Shown here piece by piece: positions 40,401 through 55,400 of a DNA stretch of 64,000 nucleotides; within the stretch, counting starts at the first letter, position 1, and every line of letters starts with the position of its first letter. Made by a program: the position numbers and the translations under genes. A model generated the notes under the pieces. The model saw nothing but the letters and a program-made list of their open reading frames with translations, was not told the origin of the DNA and ran no database searches. This stretch comes from Ischnura elegans (lineage: Eukaryota; Arthropoda; Insecta; Odonata; Coenagrionidae): assembly GCF_921293095.1 (NCBI RefSeq), contig NC_060254.1, positions 6,324,001 to 6,388,000 of the forward strand, in the 5' to 3' direction.

Positions 40401-43400
40401 TGTGCAATCTGCAACACAATTAACAATGTTTAGAAATACATTAGCATCATGTGCGACGAGTTGCGGGAACGACGAGACGACCGCTCAGCGAGAGGAAGGG
40501 GGTGGGTAGCACAAGCGCATGAAGGAGAGGTGGAGGGGAAGGAGAGCAATCCCTTAGTCTTTCACGCAACGTCACAACGAGGGAATCAAGGACAAACATG
40601 TTAGGTTTCGCTATTTTTTGACGTTGTTGCCATCAAAGAGTAGCCTTATGTGTTCTATACCGCTGTCGTTTCCGGGCTGGATCTTCTTGATTGACGGTAC
40701 TGATGCCACGCCTGTTACTTTGAAAATTGTGCTGCTTGAACAATGTTGAAGATTGATTTGGTCTTGTTGTAACAAAAAAACTTACAATCGATTTGGGGTT
40801 AAAAAATGTAAATATGCCAGAAGTGCGATGCCATTGATTCATTCTTGAATCTCACGCACATCATCCAATTGCCGAAAACGATTGAGACGTATTCAGGTCC
40901 GTTAAGTGACTCACCTATTATATGTTCTCCAGAAACAGAGAATTGAAGCAGGTAAAATGAAAAAGATCAGTTGGTGAGACGGGGTACGGATGAAGCATAT
41001 ACAGTGGAACTTGGTTACTACGTTCCTCCTTAGTACGTTTTCCTCCTTAGTACGACGATTTCTCTCGGTCCCGGTACCATCGGAACAAAATACAGGTAAA
41101 AGTATTTGGTTAGTACGTTTGAAAAAATTGCGCTTTCCTGGTTAGTACGCTCAATTGCTAGCCGTGACGCAACCCGCAATTCGTTCTCCAGTATCTTCCT
41201 AAGGGTCGTAAAGCTCCGAATTCATGATTTAATTTATTATTACTAGCCATTAAAATTCTTGCATTCATTCCACATATCTTTCTTCGACCGTGATTTATCC
41301 AAATGCATTTCTCAATTCTTATGACGCGATGAATAATAAAATATGGCCATTTATCAGGAATGTCTGACTATGCAAAAGTGCAGCCAATGAGAAGCCCCAA
41401 TTTTCCCCACCCCGAGCTCCTCACCTTCTGCTGCCTCTGGAGTGCCCACTGCGCACAAATTTCACGAGTGGGCAATTGTTGCTATTGCACGAGTTATCAT
41501 GATGAAGAAATGAGTCTTATCCAATTCCCACTTTATCTAAAGCAGTACTGCACGACGTCAATGCTACGTAGTATGTGCGTATTTGACTACTGCTGCGGGA
41601 GCAGACGATGCTCCCGCAGCTGATGGGAGTTGAGATTCTCCCGATGGTTGTTCCATCTCTTTGTAAGAGTCACACTTCTTGCCAGTCGTATTTTGCCGAA
41701 TAAACTTTCATGGCTGAAATTCTGTAGCATGAGAGTTTGTAAACAAAATGGTACATGAGTAGGCCAAGCATTGCAGTGCAATGGTTCATGCGAAGGTAGA
41801 ATTGAAACTCTTTACACTCCCTCGTGTGGGGTGCTGCATTCACTGAAGCCAAAATTTTAAATTTCGGATCCAGATCCAGAGCGAATTTGGATCCGAAGTA
41901 TCCAATCCAACCATCCTTACTTATAAATATAGCAAAAACTGTAGTGTTCAAGACTAGTATAAGAACTGATAGCAATATTTTGAAATTCAGTTTATATTCA
42001 CGGTGGTGCCTGTCCTGGAAAACCTGGAAATGAAGGGAATTTCATTGTCAAGGAAAAATGTTGCTGAAACTGTTTGGCAAATAGTTTCTGCGAAGTTTAA
42101 CATGAACAAATGTAATTCTTTAAGATATAGTGTTATCTTCGGAATTGGATCACCTCATTCAGAAGATTCAGCTTTAAAGTAAATTTCATTGTTTAGTAAT
42201 ATTTTGCGGCATTGAAACACTGGATTAGGACTTGCACTTTTTTGTCAGTTAGTTGATTAGTTACTTAGTGGAAATTCTTTACTGTAGGAGTAGATGAAAT
42301 AAAAAATTGGCTATTTCCGCATGGTATTTTGTGACCAACCATGGTTTCGTTACAGCATAAAATTATTAAGGTAAAGGGATTACAGGCAAGTTGACTACTA
42401 CACCCATGTCTCGTATAGCGCAAGGGATGCGTTCCTTGAGGTCTTTGCGCTGTACGAATTTGCGTTATACGAGAGCGTTTTAACATTGGGAAGTTAGGGA
42501 TGCGTTCCTAGTAGCATAGGTCTTGGGTATTGAATTTCCTCTAAAACATGTATATTCCCATAAATAGCCTTATAAAACATTATTTATGTAAATTTTTATG
42601 ACGATTTTTCAAACTGGTCTAAAAACAACTATTGTGTCACCGAGGCCCTTTTGTCGCTCATCGAAATGACAGGAAAATGCTACTTCGAATGCCATTTCAT
42701 AGCTAGCGGAGTTTATGAATGATAAATCATTTTAATTTGAAGTCCTCAGAGTCATTAGCAGCTACGTGAAACAGTCTTTAAATGCCTTGAAATCTGGCCC
42801 AGGTTTTCCTTCCCTGAAAATGAATGAACGAGAATGCATTCTTTTCCAAAAGAATATCGTCTCGTCAACACTAAAAACTAGTTGAGGGGGGAAAGGAGCC
42901 ACTTTCAATCACAGCTTGGAGTTCATCAGAAAATGTTGTGGTGACTGCGCTATCAACACTTGCAGATTCACCTGATATCGCCGCACTGGAAATACCTGCT
43001 TGCCGTTAAATTCTGGAACCAACCGGAGCTTTCACTATAAGTCTCGGAGCGATTACCACTCTCGTATTTTTGTACTGATTCACTATGAACTTTCCGTATG
43101 TGTAGACCGCTTGGTTGAAGTTGGTGCGGCCGAGGTCACTGATGTTTTAACTTCGTCTTTCTTCAGAATAAGGCATCCTGCGTTTTTCTGCTTCCGCGCA
43201 ATATTGCTTTGACGTTCTCCATTTTCAAAGCAATTGACCTATATCAATTTCTCTTCTAGGTTTTGGTTTTTCTTGATAAATTCTTGATTTTTTTCTACCC
43301 GCATTCCTATTTTTGCCATTTTCTCTTGGTTTTTACTCTGCATGGCTCTATCGAAATGACCTTCTACTGCTGAACTGTATTCTTGAGACGCAGAGGGCCT

Positions 43401-46400
43401 ACGACTGCGGGGAGGGAACGAAGCTATTGTGTTTGAGACTCAATAGCGGACCCTCTTATGTTGATGCTATTCATGCGCAACTCTGCCACCGCTCCATTTA
43501 TCCCCCGTGAATACGGATGACCTTGAAGGCTTTAGCGTAGACTCTACCTGGAAGTCAATCGCCCGATAACCTATGACGGCAAAAATTACGCCTCAACCAG
43601 TATTGCTTTAAAAAAACTGATTTCCACTAGCCCCACGCTTAATTTATGATCTAACTTAACTCATTCTGTTAAGGAGACGAGATAAATTACTTCGGTAGGC
43701 CGGATATCTGGACCCAATGACGAGGAATACTTTTGGCCATTGCACAGCAATGGATTTCGATTAATATATAAACAAAAAAGAAGATTTGAGGCAAGAAATA
43801 ATATTAATATGCGTAAAATGATAGAAATTTCGCGTTTACTGAGCGCAAGTTCACATTTTATCACGAGAGCGTTTAAGATTTTTGATTGGGCTATACTGCG
43901 TTGCAATGTTTCCCCGAGGAACGAATTTGCGCTATATCGAAATTGCTCTAATTGGAATTGCGCTATACGAGACATGGGTGTATATATATAGTATATATGG
44001 CAAAGAAAAAGGGGGTGGGTGGTGAATTTTCGGGTGCCATTGGTTGGGGGATAGTTGGGGTTGGGTTCGGTGCCAGGTTAGGTGTCACTGTGGGTGGAGG
44101 GTTGAATGAGTGTGGGGAAAGTGGAAGAGGAGGAAGGGTGAAGGTTAACGATGTACTAGTCCCTGTGGCTTAAAATTTCCAGTTCTTCCAGGCGTCTAAT
44201 CTGTCCTTTCTTCTCAAAGTGAAGGATAGTTTAACATCATGGTAGAAGACTTCTTGATGATGATGCCAGTCTGACAAAAATGCTGGCTGTAGGGAAAGTG
44301 CTCACCTGATGGAGTTCCCAAGACAACTTCGCTCATAATACACCAGGAAATCACAAAAATTTTCTTCATAATTGATATTGTTTCAGTATTTGCTGCTGTA
44401 TCATGATACTTTTAGATTTTGCTTAACATGTCTCTTATGGTGTGTGAAGCTAGTTCCAGAATGTGTTATGTTTTGACCCTACGTATCGTAATTTGTTTGA
44501 TAGTCTCGTAAATAGTTAGATAGATTCATCGTAATAGATAGTCATCGTAAATAGTTAGATATAGATGTCACCGAGAAGGGTTAGTAAATGGTTTACAGAA
44601 ATCTGGGGTTCCTTTTCATGACAATAGATGATGTCCATTTCCTAAACTCAGCTCCCTTATTTTGTGAGTCTCTTATATATTTAATTATTAACCTTTTCGC
44701 GCCGAGCTTCTTCGCGGGAAGTTGCTTTTGGCTTTGAGATTTTCTTTTTCGCCCCGTACGGAGTTTTTTTTTCGGCTCGGGACTGACCAGGTAGTCGCTT
44801 CCTCCCCTTAATGACCTTTCCTAGTGGGGATAATCCTCGACCCTTTTCCCCGAGAGCAGCCCATCCCGGCGTACTTTTGCGGTCAGTTAATTGTTACCAG
44901 TGCAATTTTAATTTTTTTTAATTGTTACTGTTGCATTAAATGTCAGTTCATCAATGTATTCCTTTCATTTTGCAATGCCTGTAGAACTTTTAAACGAAGT
45001 TCTACGGTTATTTTTAGGGTTTTCAGCAAAACGGCATTATATCATAGACCAACAAATACTTTAAAGGGAATGAAATCTTTCAATGTTCCTAGCATACTTA
45101 TAGGTATTTACGATTTATGATATTAACATAATTTAGATCCATTATGCCAAAATCCACACTCCTCATTTGCGTCTGCTCTCCAGTTCTCTGAAAACATGAG
45201 AATGATACATTTAGAATTTTTTTAGAAGAATATTTTCCCGAAAAATTCTCATTAAACTACTTGAATCATACAAATTTGTTGTTTGAAATGGCTAAATATT
45301 ATTTTAAAGCAAATTTGCTTGTATAAATATATGAAAAAAAATGAAAAAAAATCCTTGCAGGAGGAGGAAGGGGAATGCATACAGAACATTTACGGTTAAA
45401 TTTGAATACACGCCAAGAAAATTTTGAAAAGAAAATGAGCTTTACCGAGAAGAGTGAGGTTATCATCTTCCACGTACATATTTCCGTAGGAGAATACTTA
45501 CACCAATATACTCTTGGGTCTTCCAGTTGGAGGATGATAAGTTTTTCCTAGAAAACATTAATGCGCTAATGTGTCCCGAAATAAGCCCGTGAGGGGCACA
45601 AAGCAGACCACCTAGATCCTGACCAGAGAAGCAAGATATGAGAGTAACTACCTGGGTAGAGCAGTTGTCTCAGGAGTTAAATCGAATATTCTATCGAATT
45701 TCACCGCAAATGTACATCTAGAATGTAGCTAACAAAATAACGTATATTTTTAGATGTAAATCATTACAATATCGCTCCTACAAACTTGCTAGTGAGTTAT
45801 AAAAATAAAAATTAAACATCTAACCTTAGTGTCTCCAAAAATTGTTCTAAGTGATGATCAACTCCGTTAATATGAACGCTAGAATTCCGTTTAAAATTTG
45901 GAACCAATCAGCAGAACATACAGAATGTAATTCCTCGCATTGATTTTCAATAAATGCAACATTTACGTTTTTAGTTATTTTAACTTATAAACAAATAAGT
46001 GACCATGAGCACCTTCCTTGAGTGGGTCACTAAGTGCCGGGATGGGCCGAGATAATCCCCACGGGGACAATAGGAAAGGGTTGGACCTCTCACGCCGAGA
46101 GACCCTAATGGCGGTTGGGACCCACTTGGCATGCTTGACCGCAAAATTGTGAAAACACGGCCTTTGGCCTTTTGCTTCGAAAACGTCAAGCCGTGATAAT
46201 CCGGCCTTCCTTCTTTAGCATCAGAAAATTCAGGCCGTGAAATCACGCCCTGCGTAGGGAAGAGGTTAAGAGGGTAGCTTAGCTTATCCTTTTTAACTAT
46301 TTGCATACCTATTATTCTCTGGCATTACTTTATTTGTTCTCATCTTTATATTTCATAATTTTTTGCAGTGAGCATTCATCGCCAACCCAAGTGGGATGCC

Positions 46401-49400
46401 AGAGAGCAGAAGCTGTATGAGAAACTAAAAGCTCTGAATCGCTACCATAGGCGCAATTGTGGAGTCGAGGCATTGCTCCACAAAAAAGCTCGAGATAGGA
46501 GAGCTCAAGTGAGTGTACTGTGTACTTCATTCTTTGGTGATTATATTTAATTGTATCTGACAAACACATTATGAATTACAAAGTTTTACTCAGAACTATG
46601 AGAATATAGTGTGTTCATACATATGCTCCTTTCATGTAGTTTTCAAGTGATACCATTACTTTTCATCGAAATTAGGGTTGCTCTTTGTATGAGGATCTCA
46701 GTTTTTAAAGATATTAAGGGAAATGTTGCTTGATCGAGCCATGAAATCCACCTTGATTGCAGTGATGATATCCTCCGTGTTGCAGTCATTAAACTTTCAC
46801 AGTTAGGAGGCTATTCTTGGTGTTGCTGTTTGTGTAAGCATAAGCTCATAATTACCATGAGAAAGAGTGTCCATTAAACTCATAAGTAAAGAGTGACAAG
46901 GCTTTTAGTTTAAAGGTGTATTTGGTGATTTCATTCCAGTATTTCAATTGCTTCAATTTTTATTATTAAACTTATGTGCTAATAGGTACATTTTGTCTAG
47001 GAGAAATAATATATATGCACTATCCTCAAAAATATGTTGTCATTGATAGTTCAGTTAAATGTTTGCCATAGTTGATAAGATTGAAGATTTTACATAGGGA
47101 CTGAGATCGGGGTTTGCAATTTCAAATATTTTGTATTTCCCAATTTGCTGTGCATATTGCATAGGTTTTTGTTGGGACCAACAGTTTTGCTTCATACAAT
47201 CAAAAGTACCCTTGCTTCTTAAATAGAGAGTTTAATGTCATGTCAGTTCTTATCTAAGGGGAATGTTTGGATTAGATTTTTTAAGGTATTTCAAGTATGT
47301 GTAACATGTAATAAACTCTTCTAACTAGTACAAGTGCTCTGTGAATTTTAGAAAAATATAATCCAAGGCATTGATTTTTTTGTGGTTCTATTAATTGTGA
47401 GTTAATATGAAAATCTGTCAATCCATTATTTTAACCAATGCGGCATCATCTCAATTGTGGAGTTTGGGTTTTCGTTCATGCCACAGCAAAATGATTTAAT
47501 GCATTTCCTTATAAATTTCCTTATAAATAGTCTTAATTTTGTGACCCTATTACAGTGTATCACACAGCCAGATGCAGGATTTGAATTTCTTGGAAACCAA
47601 TATTTTTGCGATTTGCCCTCAAAATAATTACTGCTACCTGATTACCTTATTCACCTTACGAAAGCTCTTGTTTTTCAAAATATGAGAATTTTAAAGATTC
47701 AGAAATTGTAAAAAAAAATTTAACAACTCTCTCTAGAGTGCAAAACCACCTCAGAGAAAGGGAACCAATTGCATAAGAGTGGTTGGTATTGTTTCCTATT
47801 AAGGCTTGGTGTTATTGGTACTGTTTTTGCACCAAATGTGTAGCATGCCTCCCATGTGCTGTTGGTTGTGCATGATGAGCCTTGGTGCTAAAGTGAAATA
47901 CAAATGTAGGCAGATCTTGGGTCTTAAATGCCCAATGGTTTTGAGTTGAATTTTGTGACATTTTTTGTACTACTTGATTCAATGTCTTTAACCCTTCCAT
48001 AAATTTATGTTTATATTGTATATTTTTTTATTTTGTCCCTTTGATATTTTTTGTACCTCAGCTCACCCACTTTTTCGTTATTTAGGCAGAAAATGATTTT
48101 TTCATGCATTTAAATTGTTTTTGAACCCTTCAGTTTTTATTGGTGGGTTAACATGAGTCACCCTGCACAGCATTTGGTGGGAAGTCATTAAAATGTGAGA
48201 CTTTTTCCTTATGTGGGATAATTCTAGTGGTAACCCTAGTGCGGTCCTACTTTATCGATACTTCTACTGCACAAACTCTCTTCAATCGCCCACAAAATCA
48301 AATCTGCTCATCTAGTAGTACTAGGTGAGTGGATTTGACTCGGTGGGCAATTGTTGAGTGTTCGTGAAGTGGAGGCATCGATATGGGACTTAGTGTAGGG
48401 TTACATGTGACAATAACTTTACTTCAACGCCACTAGCTCAGCATCTATTTGAAATTTAACTTATATTTACTGTTACACTTAAAGCAAACAAAACAAAAAT
48501 TGCAATTGAATTTCTCCTGCATCCATCCCTAGAAATAAAGGCAATTTTTATTTTATCAACCGCACAATGATGGTGAAAAAAGACCTAGAAAATAATTTCC
48601 AACTTGAGATAATAAGGCATTACAACCGAAAGTGGCAGATGATGCTGGGGAGAAAATGACACAAGAATGTGTGTCCATAGCCCAAAAATTGCCGTAATAT
48701 CTCTCAATATAATTGTCAATAAACACCATAATAGTCCTCAAAATCCCGATACTGTGTCACTTAATAATTCCTGTGCCGTTGAAACAGTCAGACCGAACTT
48801 CTTCCTAGAATGTTTCATCAGAAGTCCAGTGCTGATGTCAAATTTCTCACTCACTGACGACTTTTCCCTCTCTCTCTCTCCTGTCAACAGTCACTGCTTC
48901 TCAGGAATTCGGACAGATCCCAAGGAAGTTGTCAATAAACACCATAATAGTCCTCAAAATCCCGATACTGTGTCACTTAATAATTCCTGTGCTGTTGAAA
49001 CAGTCAGACCGAACTTCTTCCTAGAATGTTTCATCAGAAGTCCAGTGCTGATGTCAAATTTCTCACTCACTGACGATTTTTCCCTCTCTCTCTCTCCTGT
49101 CAACAGTCACTGCTTCTCAGGAATTCGGACAGATCCCAAGGAAGTTGCTAAATATCTATCAAAGATCCCCACTTTCCCATATTTGTTCACAACTGTGCTC
49201 CGTCTCTCTGTTCCCATTTCCCTCCTTCTAAATCCCTGCTTTGACCATGACATATTTCCTTCTCAATGGATAATAGCAAATGTTATTCATAGACATAAAT
49301 CTGGCCCTAAAAATGTCTATTGGCCCATCTCGATACTTCCCGTTCTTTCCTCAGTCTGTGAAAGGATAATCCTGAACTGACCTTTCCTACTTTACTTCTC

Positions 49401-52400
49401 CCTTTCTCTCCCCTGAATAGCTTGGCTTCCTTCTGGGTCACTCTTGTTTAACAAACGTATCAATATTTCAGCAACATGCCGTACAATCGATGGGCGAAAA
49501 GTCTCAACTCGATGCCATCTTTCTTGATTTTTCCAATCTATGGCACCTTCCTTAGTCTCCGGTCCAGTTTCCTCCATGACAGATCCCAAAGAGTAATACT
49601 TACTGGTATCTCATCTTCCTGGTCTAACATTACTTCCGGAGTGCCTCAAGGTAGTGTTCTTGGACATTACCTCTTCAACCTATTCATTGATGATCTCGCC
49701 CCCCCCTTGTTCGTTCTTCCCAAGCCAATACCTTACTCTATGCTGATGACTGCAAGCTATTTAAAAAGATAGATAATCTCGTAGATTCTAAGATGCTGCA
49801 GGATGCCGCAAAAATGACCATTGAATTGTGCCGTCTTTGGAGGCGGAAATTGAACTTCAGAAAGTGCACCACAATAACAACATCTGCTCAGAAAATCCCT
49901 ATCCATTTTGATTATGTAATTAACTTCTTGCCTCTTTATCGTGTGTGAAAGTGTGTTATCATCCGTGAAAGATCTTGTAATTATTGTGGACCACAAGCTT
50001 CTGTTCTTTGAACACATTCATGCAATCAAATCAAAAGCCATATCACTCTTAGGACTACTCTACCAGTTCACAGGTATCAGCAGTGCTAAGGTGCTCCAGT
50101 CCTCCTTCTTATCCATAGTTCTTGCGGTGATCACCTATTGCTCCCCAATTTGGTCAGTCTGCTCCCACTAATCTTGCCACCCTTAACAGTGTTACAACTT
50201 TTTTTGCAAAAATTGTAAATTTAGAAACCCAAATCTCCGCAAGGCACCTACTAGTGCAGTTTTATCCTCTTCATCCCTCCCTCGTCTCTCCCATCTCAGA
50301 CTTCAATCAAATAAAATTCATTTATTATGTCCTTAAACTTGCTTACCAATCTTAGGGGGAAAGGTTAAATGAGGAGGAGCACTTGAAATACTAGTGTGCA
50401 GTTGAATGTATTGGCCTTTGTTACTACATAGTTGCTTTACTCCACATGGAGATGTACCTGAAGCTATGAGGCTACCTCGATCAATCGAGTTATCGAAATT
50501 CTGCCAGGTGATGTAGACTATCACAGATATTAGAGGTCTAAGGTCAAAGTCACTGACCTTAACTGTGAGCATTCTTCCAATATGAGTAAATTGAATATCA
50601 TTGAAAAGCTTGTTTCAAGATCTTTCCAAATTTACCTAGTTCACTGTTGTATCTTAATTAGAACCGAAGCAACAGCCGTTCAAGTTAAGTGTATTGTTCA
50701 AATTTTCCGCACATTTTTAGACCTTCGAGTGGCCATTACTCTTATGTTACTTGAGGTAAAATTCAGTAATTTGGTAATTTTCATTCCCTTATCATGTGTA
50801 ATGAACACACCAAATTTTATGAAATCGAAGGGGGTCAGGTTGGCAGCTGTGTTGATTTCAAATGGACTGACAATGGCAGTGCAATTAGATTTTAATATGT
50901 TTCCATGTTTTTCTTTCAGTTAACAGATGGCACTACACTGCGTTTGCCCCCCACGGCAAGGTGTGTTTTTACTGAAGGAGGGGTTCGATGTCCTGAGAGA
51001 TCCCTCCCATTGGCCAAGCACTGCCTCAAGCATATACTGCTGGTGAGTTACCATTTTCTCGTTAGCTGCGGCTGACTGTTCACTCATACCTAAAATCACA
51101 ATTCATCACTAGAAGTTGATGGTAGAGAATAGAATTGGGTCCAAGGGAACTGAACTGCCATAGCAAACTATTTACTGAAATGATCCAGGGGTGGTTAGGG
51201 ATGGAATATTGGAAGCACTGGCTCAAGGAAAAGGGAACAATGATATTGCAAATCTTTCTTGTGTAATGTGTAATCAGTCTATCCCTCTGTAATATGCCCT
51301 CAAAGTCCATCTCAGTCACCAACTCGATGGCTAAGTTCTAATAACACACATCTCAAAAATAGCAACTTTTCAGGAGAGCTAAAAAACAATTTCTATTACT
51401 TTTATACTAAATTAAAAACCAAAAGTTCATAAAACTGAAAAAGAAGCGTTCATTAGCAAACAGAGTTGGTTTTTGCTTGTATTTTATTTTTTTAATGTTA
51501 TTACACTTTGTTTACGACACCTATCTCAAACCGGCGGAAATTGAGTTACGTTTTGTTAGAACTTAGCCGTCGATATAGGTCTCCTTTTCAAAATGAAGCT
51601 GCGCTGATAAGAACGTTACTGCAGCCAAGTGACAGATGTATACATAATTGCATATATTGCCTGGAGAAAAAAATGTGGAGAGCATAAAGAAAATTTCATG
51701 TGATAACTTGATAATGACATAGTGTACTGTCGAAACCTGGGTCGGTAATTAAAACTCCTGTGGAACATACAAAAGTGTATCTTCATCAGGTTTCCACTCA
51801 CCCACAGCACTAACCTTTTTTGACCCTTCCTAGTGGGCAGAGGCATCATCTCGGACTCCCGAGGGTAGTTGGGTTCCCTCCTTTCCGGGTTTATGACCCT
51901 ACCTGCGGCATTGGCTAGTGGTCAATGTATGATTTGTTTTTATGAATTAGCCACCTGAATAACTGTTGCTCGCACATAAACTGTAGACTTCAAATTTAAT
52001 ACCTCATTTTTTTCTACGCTTTGTCAAATTTTGAATCAAGCTCAACCATCTAAATAATGGACTTATGCATCAGCAATTTCCATGTCTATGTTTATACTAA
52101 AATCAAGATATCAGAGAAGACAAAGAATTCAATTCTAAGTTTATATTTTTTGAGAAAGAAATAAATATTTGTTTTGCAAACTGACTGAATGAACAATTGT
52201 ATGACTTCGGTATGCACGGCTTCTGTTGCATTTGTTAAAATTTTAGTTGATGCACGGCCGGTGATTGTTAAAAGATCAATATTTCTGCGTAAAATGGCTC
52301 ATAAATACTGATTTTGAAGAAATTTAGAATGTGAACACCTAGAAAAAAATGTGAATTTTATAATTTATTTAGAGTTAGATCCCTCCTTAAGTTATCTTAG

Positions 52401-55400
52401 TTTAGAGAAAAGTTGGATTGATAAAATGCGTGGGCAAAATTGTCTTAGATTGTTAAGTGCCTTGATCAATATTGTTTCTCTTATAGAGCTTGTTATCTTG
52501 GTACTGTATTTGCACCAAATGTGTAGCATGCCTCCCATGTGCTGTTGGTTGTGCATGATGAGCCTTGGTGCTAAAGTGAAATACAAATGTAGGCAGATCT
52601 TGGGTCTTAAATGCCCAATGGTTTTGAGTTGAATTTTGTGACATTTTCGGGTGTTGCTGTTGAAAGCATTAGCAATTTTGATGTCTTTCTTTGGTGTAAT
52701 GTCTTAAATGAGCTTAAAACCATTGTTGCCAAAGTTAGGGGTGGTGTAATCCTAGGAGCTAAGAATCCAAGAGACTATCCTTGAATAGATGGACCTGTTA
52801 TACTACCGGCTAAATATGAGCATTTTTTTGTTGGCAAACGATTTTTCCTATGCCTTCTATGTCTTTCCTATGTCTAAGGGACCAACCAACACAAAGATCA
52901 CTTGCTATGGTCTACTCTCGCTGAAGGCTGTTCACATTATAGCTGTCCTCTACTGTTTGATCTTTTTCTTTATTTAGATATTATTAGAAGTTACGAGTTA
53001 TTGCATGCATGAAAATGTCACGTGTAGTAACATACTGATTCATGGAAATGCTGTGATTTATTGGCATAGTGAGTGATTTTAGCAGCTTAATCTGGTCTGA
53101 GCGTGTTTGCGCAGTGTGTCGGCCTTCCACCTCCTCCTTTTTAAACATACCGCATTGCATCACTTCCCTGCACTAATAGTGAGTGGTTATCTTCTTGACA
53201 TGCTGTTCGTTGTTCTGACTCAAGAGAAGGCCTTCCAGGGTGTCCATCCCCTCCCTCACAGATCTGGAAATTCTTAGGTAGACTCATACCTTATATTTCA
53301 CCTGTAATATTGACTTGGAATTTTAATGCTGTACTGTACAAATCTTTTCTTCACATAACAATGACATTTTATGTTAAACATGGTGGCTGGTCACCAGACT
53401 TAGGGGGATTTTCAGGTGATGACGATTTTGTTTATCCTACAGAATTTCATAACTTGGACCCAACCAGTGTCAAGCATTTCTGAAAATTGATGAACTATGT
53501 TTTGTTATGTATGCTTCTTTCACGTCCTCTCAGAACGATTTAATGTGAAAGACAGGGTATTACTGTGCAAAGTTTGCGATAAAAGATAAGAATTTGAAAG
53601 ATGTAACACTTTGTTAAAGCACATCAGTAGCGTTACACGTAAACGTTCCAAAGAAAGGGGACCGGCAAAACAACAGCTATTATTTGAACACACAGTCACT
53701 CAGTCAAAGAAAGCGAAAGAGCAGCTTGTTGTTGCTGCTACTGAAGTATTTTTAAAGGCTTTATTTAGTGTAGAGAAACTAGACAATCCAAATTTTCTGG
53801 AATGGCTCTCGAAGTATACACATATAAGGTGGGGATATGCCGTTTGCCGATTGTATTCGCCAAGACTACATACTTCAACCATTCATATACCTTGAGCCAA
53901 TAGAACTTGAACCATTTCCTTCATTTAGTTTTATCAGAAATTTAGTACAATTGAAATTGTGTTAAATGTTATGTAAAATGAATAATAAAAGTATTCATGA
54001 AACGTATATCACAAAATAATAAAACGCCTACAAATGTGGAAAAATTGTAGCATTATAATAAAACCACCTACATTTTCTATAACACCAAAATCATGTGGTT
54101 TTAAAACTAATTTTAGCAAAATATAAAACCACTTTCACGGACCTCTACTCATTGCATGTGATTTTTTCACCCAAGATTCACGATAAAGGCAAAATTTTGT
54201 TCCATTTATTGACTTCTCAATATTTTGCAATATCGCATATCCTGAATTTCACTAATCTCAACTAACTGGTCATAACTAGAATAATGAACTGCTTTCCAGT
54301 GACTTCTATGGCTTCTCCACTTCACTAATGGTTATCCTAACCCCTTATTTATCATGGGTTTACTTATCGTAAGGCAAGACTTTTCACGCGTTTTAACAAA
54401 GATTGGAGACTGAAGAAATGAGATATCTGAGGATAGTCATCCAAATTAACCCCATTAACAGGGAGCAAACTTTCGCTATTACATCACAAAGGCTTTAAAC
54501 CCTTTGGGCCTGGGTTCAAGTCCTGGCAGTAGCAGAAACTTATCAGAGATGGCCCTATCCCTACTTGAGTGTAATGTGGAGGGCACTTCCAGTGCACCAC
54601 TCTGTCCATCAGATGGGATGTTCAGTCCTGGTCCATTTTGAGCTTATCATTACAACCTGGTTAATGCCAGCATAGGGTTCCTATCCCCCCAGCCCTTACT
54701 TCTCTGTGGATGTCTTCTAATGAGTCTAAGCACGACACAGTCAACTGCTGCCATGGTCGTTATGGCACCCATTGTAATCCAGCCTTCTTCTTCGGGGGTG
54801 AAATATGAACCGTGCTACATTGAAGTTGCTTTCAAGTGAAACGACTTTTCACCAGCTGCCATTCACGGCTCGGAGCCGTGAATTCTTAGCATTCTTCAAT
54901 AATGGGGAACTTGCATGAATTTTTTTTATTTAACAGGCGGACAGAAAATTATTTTCTGAATACAACAAAGAAAACCGCATGTAAATCTGAGTTTTCCTTC
55001 GCGAGATATTAAATGATAAATATAACGAATTTTAAAGCGCGGGAAAAACTCCCTCACCCCCCAAGCCACTGCCGACGAAGCCTCGATGACGTCAAAGGTG
55101 CCTAAACATCACACGAAGCTATTGTTGTGATTGCTTGTAATAGTTGCCTGCCGTTGTGAGAGCTCCGTTTGTGAGACGTGTTGATTGTTTTCTATTTAAG
55201 GATAAATATCCGACAATAGAGGCTCGAAAGCCTCATATTTTGTATTATTTATAATATTAATAATTGAGTAAGGACATAAAATATAAAACTGAAGAAGTGA
55301 AACCAAATATTTTATAATATCTAATTGTAAGTAACATCGTTGTAGCAGTCTGAGCCACGGCCGTTGGAAGGGGGATACGTTAATTGTAAGTTGATGTTAT

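Larger units (their letters stand above)
39701..46368 (+). other. KANSL2 intron 4
   Basis: Consists largely of three elements: hAT E2 (39833-41918), the 1580-bp TA-flanked element G (42401-43980) and the piggyBac-like P2 (44692-46265). Positions 43990-44680 contain GGT/GGG-rich then ordinary sequence without recognised features. Confidence 0.75.
46509..50919 (+). other. KANSL2 intron 5
   Basis: Contains a 148-bp repeat (47817-47964) and a decayed non-LTR retrotransposon (about 48715-50335). Positions 46509-47816 and 47965-48700 are AT-rich with no recognised feature. Confidence 0.7.

Noticed and set aside
48667..49380. Longest open frame in the window (237 codons) as a new gene
   Set aside because: It is a non-LTR reverse transcriptase remnant lengthened by the 216-bp in-frame duplication.
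47817..52647. 148-bp direct repeats as LTRs of a retrotransposon
   Set aside because: No TG…CA ends, no primer-binding site or gag-pol between them; the RT inside is of non-LTR type and a KANSL2 exon lies within.
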